A program made the translations under genes and the position numbers. 8,652 nt of DNA from CAZMSQ01 sp964569025 (GTDB lineage: Bacteria > Bacteroidota > Bacteroidia > Chitinophagales > Saprospiraceae). The stretch lies in contig CAZMSQ010000068.1 in the NCBI GenBank assembly GCA_964569025.1, positions 1 through 8,652 on the forward strand. Direction: 5' to 3'. The notes under the pieces are model-generated. The model was not told the DNA's origin. It saw only the letters and a program-made list of their open reading frames with translations, and did no database searches. This document shows positions 1-5,981 of this stretch, one piece after another; within the stretch, counting starts at the first letter, position 1; each line of letters starts with the position of its first letter.

Positions 1-87
1 TTGGGCTTCGTTTTCAATTTTTAGCAAGTCATATTTATACTGCGTCGCAAGACGCGGGGCTGCTGGCTTTTCAAGCCCTTTGGTCAT
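1..87 (-). CDS. 5' end of an unrecognised gene, cut by the left edge
   Basis: An ATG at 87-85 (minus) opens a frame of 29 codons that stays open to the window edge. An in-frame TAA lies 12 bases upstream of the ATG, so this is the first possible Met. The bases just before it are purine-rich (AAAAAAGAAA), as is common in Bacteroidota leaders. The translation starts MTKGLEKPAAPRLATQYKYD and continues LLKIENEAQ. It is hydrophilic and rich in Lys and Glu, has no signal peptide or membrane segment, and looks like a soluble protein N-terminus. I do not recognise the family and assign no function. It is the same strand as the lipoprotein gene to its right but lies 456 bp further downstream, so it probably has its own promoter. 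A small GCGTC-GCAA-GACGC inverted repeat (42-55) lies inside the frame. Being short and partial, it could still be a chance frame. Confidence 0.55.
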   Translation of the reverse strand, partial: MTKGLEKPAAPRLATQYKYDLLKIENEAQ

Positions 88-172
88 CGTATTTCTTTTT
101 TAGATGTTGCTGCCCTGCAGCTTCATTTGCTTTTTGCCAGCGATTGCTAAGAAGATGTCGCCCTGACAGGGA

Positions 173-213
173 GAGGAAAGTGAAAAGTGGAAAGTGAAGA
201 GTGAAAAGTTGGA
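173..213. repeat. Heptanucleotide array, GTGAAAA type
   Basis: Four consecutive 7-mers starting at 180 read GTGAAAA, GTGGAAA, GTGAAGA, GTGAAAA. They are preceded by a degenerate unit (GAGGAAA, 173-179) and followed by a partial one (GTTGGA). All Ts and Gs keep a strict 7-bp phase. The strand is almost pure purine apart from one T per unit. It lies upstream of the left partial gene. Confidence 0.75.
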
Positions 214-373
214 GGGAGAGGCGTTTATTTGGTTGGGTGATGGGGGGAGTTAAATTGAAACACGGCATAGGACTGTGGGCGGCAGGGTAGCTTTTTATTC
301 GTGCGTGTGACTTTGGCGGCCATGCTAAAACTGAGCATAAATCGAAGTGCGTCAGAGAAACTACTTATTCGTA

Positions 374-395
374 CGGACGGCTCCTGAGCCGTCCG
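374..395. repeat. Perfect inverted repeat (strong hairpin)
   Basis: CGGACGGCTC (374-383) is the exact reverse complement of GAGCCGTCCG (386-395), separated by CT. In RNA the closing C-G pair would open, giving a nine-pair GC-rich stem with a CCTG loop. No T-run follows on either strand, so it is not a standard rho-independent terminator. The sequence CCTGAGCC within it recurs inverted as GGCTCAGG at 437-444. It could be a dispersed palindromic element or a factor-binding site. Confidence 0.65.
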
Positions 396-451
396 ACGAC
401 GAAGCGCAAGTCACCTTTTTCAAGCTATTTCATGAGGGCTCAGGCTCACCC

Positions 452-486
452 ATTCGTAATTCGTAATTCCTAATTCGTAATTTATA
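452..486. repeat. Heptanucleotide array, ATTCGTA type
   Basis: Five contiguous 7-mers in perfect phase: ATTCGTA, ATTCGTA, ATTCCTA, ATTCGTA and ATTTATA. The array shares the ATTnnTA pattern with the arrays at 507-548, 2934-3059 and 8459-8493 but has CG in the variable centre. Confidence 0.8.
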
Positions 487-506
487 AAAACCTACCATTC
501 AATTCA

Positions 507-548
507 ATTCATAATTATTAATTCATAATTATTAATTTTTAATTCATA
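507..548. repeat. Heptanucleotide array at the 3' end of the lipoprotein gene
   Basis: Six contiguous 7-mers in phase on the plus strand: ATTCATA, ATTATTA, ATTCATA, ATTATTA, ATTTTTA and ATTCATA. Read along the minus-strand gene the units are TATGAAT, TAATAAT and TAAAAAT. The gene's TGA stop (546-544) lies inside the first unit, TA-TGA-AT. Confidence 0.85.
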
Positions 549-1050
549 CCCCCCCCCACTTCACCCTCAACCTCGCATTCTCCTCCTCCTCCGGCGTCAT
601 CACCAACGTATCACCCTCAAATCGAAAATTCCTAACCGCTTCAAGGCCCCACTCACTCGGGTTAGAATGTGCCAGTTTGGTATGGGTGACTTGTCCTTTC
701 GCCTCATCAATCGTATAGGTGCCGAGGTAGTGGTAGCTGTTCGTCAGATGCTGGAGAGCTTCGGATGGGATTTGCGGATTAAAGTTGGGAAATTCCGGGC
801 GGAACTGCTCGTAGCCGCGGGTTGATAGGTGGAGCGCCATGTGGCCACGTCCATCATACAGTAGGTACCCCTGCATGCCATTCCGGTAGGGCTGCCAGGT
901 GCCGGTGGCACTGTCACGTTGCTCCATGCTATAGAGTGTCCACAAACCGGTAAGTGGGGAGTCTGAAGTTTGGGGCAGGGGAGTGGGGACTTGCTCTGTG
1001 CAAGCACTCAGTATGAGACACATAGAGGCGAATAGTATGCTGTATTTCAT
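544..1050 (-). CDS. Lipocalin-like domain lipoprotein
   Basis: A 168-residue predicted lipoprotein. The N-terminus is a short type II signal peptide with hydrophobic core ILFASMCLIL and lipobox LSAC. Cys17 should be the lipidated first residue of the mature protein, followed by a Pro/Thr/Ser linker. From about residue 33 the sequence (LTGLWTLYSMEQ, then GYLLYDGRGHMALHL near 61-75) has the layout of the lipocalin-like family: a GxW start, then a strand rich in G, Y and D with MALH. These proteins are small beta-barrels, mostly of unknown ligand. It is expected to be anchored in a membrane facing the periplasm. Its C-terminus is encoded by a run of nine G (minus strand), giving WGGV then TGA within an AT heptamer array. 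The gene follows pckA on the same strand, but a terminator lies between them. A possible weak promoter, TTTG at 1082-1079 and TATATTTT at 1061-1054, sits very close to the ATG. Confidence 0.85.
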   Translation of the reverse strand: MKYSILFASMCLILSACTEQVPTPLPQTSDSPLTGLWTLYSMEQRDSATGTWQPYRNGMQGYLLYDGRGHMALHLSTRGYEQFRPEFPNFNPQIPSEALQHLTNSYHYLGTYTIDEAKGQVTHTKLAHSNPSEWGLEAVRNFRFEGDTLVMTPEEEENARLRVKWGGV

Positions 1051-1117
1051 AGGAAAATATATTTGGAATGTCTGTTATCAAAGGATCTGATTATTGGCTT
1101 CCATTGGAGGGGAAATG

Positions 1118-1146
1118 AAAAATCCCCCTCCTGATGGAGGGGGATT
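1118..1146 (-). terminator. Rho-independent terminator of pckA
   Basis: AATCCCCCTCC (1121-1131) pairs with GGAGGGGGATT (1136-1146) across a four-base loop, an 11-bp GC-rich stem. On the minus strand the stem is followed by five Ts (1122-1118). It lies about 32 bases past the pckA stop codon. The plus strand also has TTTTT two bases after the stem, so it may work in both directions, although no plus-strand gene enters it. Confidence 0.9.
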
Positions 1147-1177
1147 CGTTTTTCATCATAAAGAAACATTCCGGCCA

Positions 1178-2761
1178 TCAGCCAGCCTGGGGCCCTGCGG
1201 CCAGAATCTCGGGATTTACCTGAGCAGCGAATTTCTCGAAATTGGTCCGGAACAGGCCAATAAGGTGTGCTTTGGCCTTGTCAAACCCGGCCTTGTCTTC
1301 CCACGTATTTCTTGGCTGCAGGATTTCTGCCGGGACACCGGGGCATGAAGTCGGGATTTCGAATCCGAAATCTGCATCGCGCTGCATGTCTGCCTGATCG
1401 AAATCTCCGTTGTGGATGGCATCGATGATGGCACGGGTATAGCTCAACTTGATGCGCGAACCCACCCCGTAAGCACCGCCTGTCCAGCCGGTATTGACCA
1501 GCCACGCTTGGGCACTGTGCTGCTTGATTTTGTGCGCCAACTGCTCCGCGTATTTGTTCGGGTGCCACATCATAAAGGCCGCACCAAAGCAAGCGGAAAA
1601 GGTGGCTTCCGGATCAGTCACGCCCATCTCTGTACCAGCCACCTTGGCCGTGTAGCCGGAAATGAAGTGGTAGCTGGCTTGCTCAGGGCTAAGCCGTGAA
1701 ACCGGAGGCAACACGCCGAAGGCATCACAGGTCAGGAAAATGACATGGTTCGGATGGCCACCAACGCACGGAATTTTGACGTTGTCGATGTAATGGATAG
1801 GGTAGGAGGCACGCGTATTTTCAGTGATAGAGGTGTCGTGATAGTCCACTTGACGCGTTTGTGCATCATAGCCCACGTTTTCCAGTACAGTCCCGAACCG
1901 GATGGCATTGAAAATATCCGGTTCTTTCTCTGCCGAAAGATCAATGGCCTTTGCGTAGCATCCTCCTTCGATGTTAAAAACCCCATCGTCGGACCAGCAG
2001 TGCTCGTCATCTCCAATCAGCTTGCGCTTCGGATCAGCACTCAATGTGGTCTTTCCGGTGCCTGACAGACCGAAGAGCACAGACACCTCGCCTGCATCGC
2101 TGACATTGGCCGAGCAATGCATAGGCAATACATCTTGGAGTGGCATCAGGTAATTCATGACTGAGAAGATGCCTTTTTTCATCTCCCCGGCATACTCGGT
2201 ACCCAAAATGATGATTTCCCGCGCCTCCAGATTGACACCCACGCTGGTCTTGGAGGTCATCTCAGAGGTGTAGCGGTTGGCAGGAAAGCCCCCTGCATTG
2301 AAAATGGTATAGTCCGGATCCCCGAAATCCGCCAGCTCCTCGTCGGTAGGCATAATCAGCATATTTTGCATAAACAGGGCGTGGTACGCTCTCGTGCAAA
2401 TGACTCTGACCTTGATGCGATACTTTGGGTCCCAGCCCGCAAAAGCATCAACCACAAAGAGTTGCTCGCGGGTGTTCAGATAATCAATGGCCCGCTCCCG
2501 ATTGATCAAAAAGACCCGCTCCGGAAGCTCAATGTTGACCTTGCCCCAGTCAATGTTGTTTTCTGACTCAGGATGGCGCACCACCCGCTTGTCCAAAGGG
2601 CTGCGACCAGTCTTCTCACCCGAATACACCAAAAGGGCCCCCACATCTGAAATGGCAGTCCCCTTTTCCTGCCGTAAGGCAATTTCGTACAATTCGGGCA
2701 CCGACCGATTCCTGTGAATCGCCGATACATCGATACCGTACTGCTTGAGAGTGAAGTTCAT
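1178..2761 (-). CDS. pckA: ATP-dependent phosphoenolpyruvate carboxykinase
   Basis: A 527-residue enzyme that converts oxaloacetate and ATP to PEP, CO2 and ADP, the first committed step of gluconeogenesis, in the cytoplasm. The length fits the ATP-type family. Visible landmarks are TGRSPLDK with the substrate Arg (53), EYAGEMKKG with the paired lysines (195-196), MHCSANV with a metal-ligand-type His (215), the P-loop GLSGTGKTT (231-239), and IGDDEHCW (249-256) with the metal-binding Asp pair. Further on are FNIEGGCYAKAI, ENTRASYPI with a catalytic Arg (318) and NTGWTGGAYGVGSRI near 423-437. No key residue appears missing. The start at 2761 gives the usual N-terminus, followed by YGIDVSAIHRN. 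A TAATTTCG sequence (2805-2798) resembles a Bacteroidota -7 box with one mismatch, but the -33 element is poor. A strong terminator follows, so the gene is probably monocistronic. Confidence 0.97.
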   Translation of the reverse strand: MNFTLKQYGIDVSAIHRNRSVPELYEIALRQEKGTAISDVGALLVYSGEKTGRSPLDKRVVRHPESENNIDWGKVNIELPERVFLINRERAIDYLNTREQLFVVDAFAGWDPKYRIKVRVICTRAYHALFMQNMLIMPTDEELADFGDPDYTIFNAGGFPANRYTSEMTSKTSVGVNLEAREIIILGTEYAGEMKKGIFSVMNYLMPLQDVLPMHCSANVSDAGEVSVLFGLSGTGKTTLSADPKRKLIGDDEHCWSDDGVFNIEGGCYAKAIDLSAEKEPDIFNAIRFGTVLENVGYDAQTRQVDYHDTSITENTRASYPIHYIDNVKIPCVGGHPNHVIFLTCDAFGVLPPVSRLSPEQASYHFISGYTAKVAGTEMGVTDPEATFSACFGAAFMMWHPNKYAEQLAHKIKQHSAQAWLVNTGWTGGAYGVGSRIKLSYTRAIIDAIHNGDFDQADMQRDADFGFEIPTSCPGVPAEILQPRNTWEDKAGFDKAKAHLIGLFRTNFEKFAAQVNPEILAAGPQAG

Positions 2762-2909
2762 AGCTCAAGTTTTTCTGTTGAATGGATTATTTACCGGCGA
2801 AATTACCATTTCTTAGGGTACGAAAGGTGCATTCTCCCCATAAGTTTTGTCACCGCCCAATGGTCTCCCGCCTACCAAAAAGTTCAAAGCCCCATCCCCC
2901 CCTTCCTCC

Positions 2910-2929
2910 AAAAAAAAGACGCAAGTCTT
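2910..2929 (-). terminator. Terminator-like mini-hairpin, copy 1
   Basis: On the minus strand AAGAC (2929-2925), loop TTGC and GTCTT (2920-2916) form a five-pair stem running directly into a T tract (eight As on the plus strand at 2910-2917). The stem is short, so termination would be weak alone. It is the second of two identical hairpins downstream of the GT39 gene. Confidence 0.45.
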
Positions 2930-2989
2930 CCCTTAAAATAATTCATAATTTTCAACTCATAATTTTTAATTACATATCTCCCCTCCTCG

Positions 2990-3006
2990 AAAAAGACGCA
3001 AGTCTT
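2990..3006 (-). terminator. Terminator-like mini-hairpin, copy 2
   Basis: The same AAGAC-TTGC-GTCTT stem-loop on the minus strand (3006-2993), with five Ts ending at 2990. It lies about 48 bases past the GT39 stop codon and would be met first by transcripts of the kinase-to-GT39 cluster. The tandem duplication has thus produced two terminator-like sites in series. Confidence 0.45.
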
Positions 3007-3053
3007 CCCTTAAAATAATTCATAATTTTTAATTCATAATTTTTAATTTTTAA

Positions 3054-4778
3054 TTATTTGCGTTTCCATTCATAAAAATGGCTGTTTCTCCCCAAAATAT
3101 GCCGATACCGCAGTGAAAGCCTGAACCGCCAGTGGTCGCCGGGTACTGGAGGGGTTGGGAGCAAAAGCCGAATAGGGATGCGCTCTGCCGGCCGGATGGA
3201 GTCAATGAGCCAGACAGGTAGGATCGGAATGGTATCCTGTGGCTGTCCATACCAGAATAGGCCGTACTCGAGCGTGGTAGAGTCCTTTGGGAAATGGACA
3301 GTCCGAGACCCCGCATTGAAAAGCGTGGCCTGGACTTCGGTGAATGTGTCAGGCGGTGCAGTAATGTGACGGTGTGGAAGATCCAGACGCAAGCTGTGGA
3401 GTGATCGGAATCCTGAGATGAATTCATAGGTCTCCTGCCCGGAGGGCTCGAGAAGGATACTATCCGGAGCTCCGGGATAGAAGTGGAGCACGTCCTGCCC
3501 TTCGAGCGCTTCAGCGTCTTTTATCCAAAGGTCATGCTGCTTACCGGCGTAATCCATGGTGTTGATGGAGAATGACGGTTGTCCTGAATAGAAGGTGTAT
3601 TTGGATGCTTTCTGGTAGCTGTTTTCAAAAATGACGGGTCTGTCTCCGGCCATCCCGGCAATCTGCCTGGCCCAATGGTCCCACCCATGGACCTCATTGC
3701 GCAGGTTGGTCATGGACGGGAGATAGTTCCACGCCAAAAAGAGCCGAAAGGCGAAAAGGAGAATGAGTGAAGGGCCTGTGAGCCATAGGATGGTCTTCCT
3801 GAGCCGCAGGTGAGAGTCGGCTTCCCGAAGGGTGAAAAACACCATCGGAATGACCATCAATACGGTCCAATTGGCCTCGGCCGGCTTGCGGAGGCTTTGG
3901 AGCAGGAAAAATACAAATGTCCCAATCATGGCCCACTTCATGGAACGCTCGAAGTCACTTTTTGCACTGGCACGGAAGGCAGTCCAGAAAAGAAGTGGTG
4001 CCATCAGGGGGCCGAATACCAGCAGCTGGCTGCCGAGAAATTCCCACAGAAAGCCTATTCGCCATGGACGCTGCCCTCTGTCAAAAAGGTGGTAGCGGAA
4101 GGTGGGAAAATCATGGACCCACTGCCAGTGGAGGTGAGGGGCGATGAGGAGGGCAGTGGTGAGAATGACAATCCACAACGACCGGCGACGGAAAAGCCGA
4201 GGGCTGCCAAGCAATGCAAAGACCGGAATCAGGACTCCGTTGTATTTGCTGTAGGCCATGCCCGCCAGTGATATGATGAAGAGCGCGGCATTGAAGGGTG
4301 TGTCTTCCTGTAACGAGCGCTTCAGGGCCAGGAAAAACATCGTCGCAAAAAACATCAGCGGGATATCAGGCACGGCCACAAAGCCGCCTATGTGAACCAC
4401 TGCAATGCTGCTGACAAGGGCTGCAAAGAGCCACGGTCTTCGGGTATCAGTGAGCATGTACAAAATCAGCAGGGTCAGGGTGCTGAGCACTGTGCCCGCA
4501 AGACGCACCCCCAGCTCGCCACCTGTCAACAAGCAGCCAATCCGTATCATAAGCGCAATGCCTGGCGGATGATCAAAATACCCGATGGCCAGTGGGTGGT
4601 CGTGTTGCCAGAGCCAGTAATAGGCCTCGTCATGCAGGAGCTCCGTGGTTCCCGCTTGTGTCAGGTTGAGGGCCGTCCATCCAACCAGAAAGATGGAGAG
4701 GTGAAGAAGTGGAGATTGTTTCATGGGTTGCACATGGAAGGTTTCTGATGGGGAATGTACAAAGAATAATGGGGTCAT
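3054..4778 (-). CDS. GT-C family membrane glycosyltransferase (PMT_2 / GT39-like)
   Basis: A 574-residue polytopic membrane protein of the ArnT/PMT-like GT-C superfamily, which transfers sugars from polyprenyl-phosphate donors on the outer face of the inner membrane. The first loop carries the hallmark LLHDEAYYWLW with the acidic pair Asp50-Glu51, followed by YFDHPPG (68-73), typical of bacterial PMT_2 proteins. Many hydrophobic helices follow up to about residue 355. The last 200 residues are soluble, beta-rich and probably periplasmic. The acceptor and sugar cannot be told from sequence. The ATG at 4778 overlaps the pdeM stop as ATGA, which suggests translational coupling. Met19 (4724), just before the first helix, is a possible alternative start giving 556 residues. 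It is the last gene of the minus-strand cluster, and its stop codon lies in an AT heptamer array. Confidence 0.88.
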   Translation of the reverse strand: MTPLFFVHSPSETFHVQPMKQSPLLHLSIFLVGWTALNLTQAGTTELLHDEAYYWLWQHDHPLAIGYFDHPPGIALMIRIGCLLTGGELGVRLAGTVLSTLTLLILYMLTDTRRPWLFAALVSSIAVVHIGGFVAVPDIPLMFFATMFFLALKRSLQEDTPFNAALFIISLAGMAYSKYNGVLIPVFALLGSPRLFRRRSLWIVILTTALLIAPHLHWQWVHDFPTFRYHLFDRGQRPWRIGFLWEFLGSQLLVFGPLMAPLLFWTAFRASAKSDFERSMKWAMIGTFVFFLLQSLRKPAEANWTVLMVIPMVFFTLREADSHLRLRKTILWLTGPSLILLFAFRLFLAWNYLPSMTNLRNEVHGWDHWARQIAGMAGDRPVIFENSYQKASKYTFYSGQPSFSINTMDYAGKQHDLWIKDAEALEGQDVLHFYPGAPDSILLEPSGQETYEFISGFRSLHSLRLDLPHRHITAPPDTFTEVQATLFNAGSRTVHFPKDSTTLEYGLFWYGQPQDTIPILPVWLIDSIRPAERIPIRLLLPTPPVPGDHWRFRLSLRYRHILGRNSHFYEWKRK

Positions 4779-5443
4779 ACCTCAATCACAGTGCGCTCTG
4801 CAAGCACAAAAATACGGTCTGCTTCAGTCGGCTGCACCACATGATTGCCCGTAAAATGCCCGAAAGCTGGCAAAATAGCCCCTTCTTGCCCGAATAGAAA
4901 GCACGGCCGTTTCAGTCGTTGCCGCCCCAGACCTCTGAGGTGCACAGCCGGATGGATGTGGCCAGCCATATTGTATGGGGTGGATGAAGGCACAGGATGG
5001 TGGGTCAGCAGAAATGGCCCTTCGATCAGGTGGGGTAGTACCTCCAGACCGCTTTGGGCGTACAAATGGTCCGGCAGCACATCGTGGTTGCCCCGAATAA
5101 GCACAAAGGCAGTGTCGGGTCGCGATGCCTGAAAAGCAGTAAATGCTTCCCACTCCGCATTCAGGTCACTGTGAAACAAATCGCCCAGGAAAACAAGCCG
5201 GTCCGGAGAAAAAAAGGTAATCACCGCTTCCAGACGCAACAGATCATACCCGGCAGCCTTTTGAGGGAGGGCAATGCCGTGCTTGCGGAAATGAGTCACT
5301 TTTCCCACATGCACATCAGCAACCATGAGGGTCCGGGCCTCCTCCCAATAAAGGGCCCCGGTAGGGTGCAACCATAGGGTTTGATTGAGAAAGGAGAATG
5401 GCAGGGCTTTCCCTTCACTGGCTTGATCGGAGAGCTTACTCAT
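4775..5443 (-). CDS. pdeM: PdeM-type metallophosphoesterase (ligase-associated DNA damage response endonuclease)
   Basis: A 222-residue calcineurin-like phosphoesterase. The two-metal site motifs are all present in order: DVHVGK (43-48), GDLFH (87-91), RGNHD (117-121), THH (147-149) and GHIH (161-164). The run THFRKHGIALP right after the first motif is characteristic of the PdeM subfamily, which is usually found beside a DNA ligase, a DEXH helicase and an exonuclease and is thought to act in DNA repair. None of those partners is in this window, so the repair role rests on family membership only. I chose the ATG at 5443 because it sits in the end of aroK (8-bp overlap, 5436-5443) and gives a normal N-terminus. 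The frame is open further upstream, but that part only reads through aroK. The 3' end overlaps the GT39 gene by 4 bp. Confidence 0.87.
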   Translation of the reverse strand: MSKLSDQASEGKALPFSFLNQTLWLHPTGALYWEEARTLMVADVHVGKVTHFRKHGIALPQKAAGYDLLRLEAVITFFSPDRLVFLGDLFHSDLNAEWEAFTAFQASRPDTAFVLIRGNHDVLPDHLYAQSGLEVLPHLIEGPFLLTHHPVPSSTPYNMAGHIHPAVHLRGLGRQRLKRPCFLFGQEGAILPAFGHFTGNHVVQPTEADRIFVLAERTVIEV

Positions 5444-5981
5444 GAGCGCTGAGTATTTCGGCAATGCGCCGGGCCACCACCTCCGGGGGTGAAGCGCCAC
5501 TGACAGTCCACTTAGCCTGGGTGTAGAATGGTATGCGTTCGGACAGGGTGCGGTTTACGTATACTTCTAACTCATGGGCATGGTGGTGCAGCATGGGTCG
5601 GGCCGCTATGCCAGTTCGAAGTCTGGATACCAGTGCGTCAGCAGGCACCTCAATATAGAGGAGGCTCCCAAGTGATTGCATCATCTGGAGATTACCCTGC
5701 CGGCAGGGCGTGCCTCCGCCGACAGCTATGATGTGTGCCGGTTTGAGGACTGACAGGTTTTCCAAAGCTTCTGTTTCCATTCTTCGAAACCCTTCTTCTC
5801 CATGAGCAGCAAAAATTTCGGATATACGTTTTCCGGCAGCCTTTTCAATGTGTGCGTCTAAATCCAAAAAAGGACGCTTGAGTAATTCGGCAAGCAGGGC
5901 TCCCACGGTGCTTTTTCCACACCCCGGAAAACCCACCAGAAAGAGGTGGTCAGTCGAGCTCAAGAGAGAGGGTGACGGCAT
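5436..5981 (-). CDS. aroK: Shikimate kinase
   Basis: A 181-residue cytoplasmic kinase that phosphorylates shikimate at the 3-hydroxyl with ATP, the fifth step of the chorismate pathway. The Walker A loop is GFPGCGKST (17-25). Shikimate-binding positions are visible as DLD (40-42), FRRMETEAL with Arg66 (65-73) and VGGGTP (87-92). The lid region has ARPML with its conserved Arg. Length is close to the usual 170 or so. The frame stays open upstream, but that extension is the antiparallel-free reading of the kinase gene in another frame, so I place the start at the ATG at 5981, which leaves ten residues before the first strand. It overlaps the end of the histidine kinase by 32 bp and pdeM by 8 bp, which points to one transcript. 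Confidence 0.95.
   Translation of the reverse strand: MPSPSLLSSTDHLFLVGFPGCGKSTVGALLAELLKRPFLDLDAHIEKAAGKRISEIFAAHGEEGFRRMETEALENLSVLKPAHIIAVGGGTPCRQGNLQMMQSLGSLLYIEVPADALVSRLRTGIAARPMLHHHAHELEVYVNRTLSERIPFYTQAKWTVSGASPPEVVARRIAEILSAHE

Larger units (their letters stand above)
88..543. other. Repeat-rich intergenic region without a convincing gene
   Basis: This 456-bp gap lies between the left partial gene and the lipoprotein gene. It contains a GTGAAAA-type heptamer array (173-213), a 22-bp inverted repeat (374-395) and two AT-rich heptamer arrays (452-486 and 507-548). A 7-bp inverted pair, GTGACTT at 307-313 and AAGTCAC at 408-414, brackets the inverted repeat, so 307-414 could be a small palindromic element. 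I find no RNA gene and no open frame with protein-like composition. Confidence 0.6.
2762..3053. other. Intergenic region between pckA and the GT39 gene
   Basis: This 292-bp stretch lies upstream of pckA and downstream of the GT39 gene, both on the minus strand. The half near pckA (2762-2880) is of ordinary composition and should hold the pckA promoter. The half near GT39 (about 2904-3053) is a tandem duplication with AT heptamers and two terminator-like hairpins. Open frames on the plus strand here run through the repeats and are not genes. Confidence 0.7.
2904..3059. repeat. 77-bp-period tandem duplication with heptamer arrays
   Basis: A 40-bp block at 2913-2952 recurs without a mismatch at 2990-3029. 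The similarity continues less exactly on both sides (a pyrimidine-rich CCCTCCTC-like lead-in and an AT-rich tail), so the duplicated unit is about 77 bp. Inside it, AT 7-mers are in phase at 2934-2975 (TAAAATA, ATTCATA, ATTTTCA, ACTCATA, ATTTTTA, ATTACAT) and at 3011-3059 (TAAAATA, ATTCATA, ATTTTTA and so on). The 77-bp period is eleven heptamers, so both copies stay in one heptad register. The GT39 stop codon (3056-3054) lies in the last unit. Confidence 0.85.

Noticed and set aside
42..55. GCGTC-GCAA-GACGC hairpin as an RNA element
   Set aside because: It is a five-pair stem inside the likely coding start of the left gene; similarity to the GCAA-centred repeats at 2916-2929 and 2993-3006 is limited to the loop and a few bases.
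71..268. 65-residue open frame on the minus strand
   Set aside because: It runs through the GTGAAAA heptamer array, is rich in Leu/Phe/Ser as expected from that repeat, and overlaps the more convincing left partial gene in another frame.
374..395. Terminator reading of the inverted repeat
   Set aside because: Neither strand has a T tract after the stem, so I list it only as an inverted repeat.
452..548. CRISPR-like array
   Set aside because: The units are 7 bp and contiguous, with no spacers and no cas genes nearby.
2714..3018. Plus-strand open frames over the pckA upstream region
   Set aside because: They end with the same repeat-encoded residues (ASLPLK) and exist because of the 77-bp duplication; there is no ribosome-binding site or protein-like composition.
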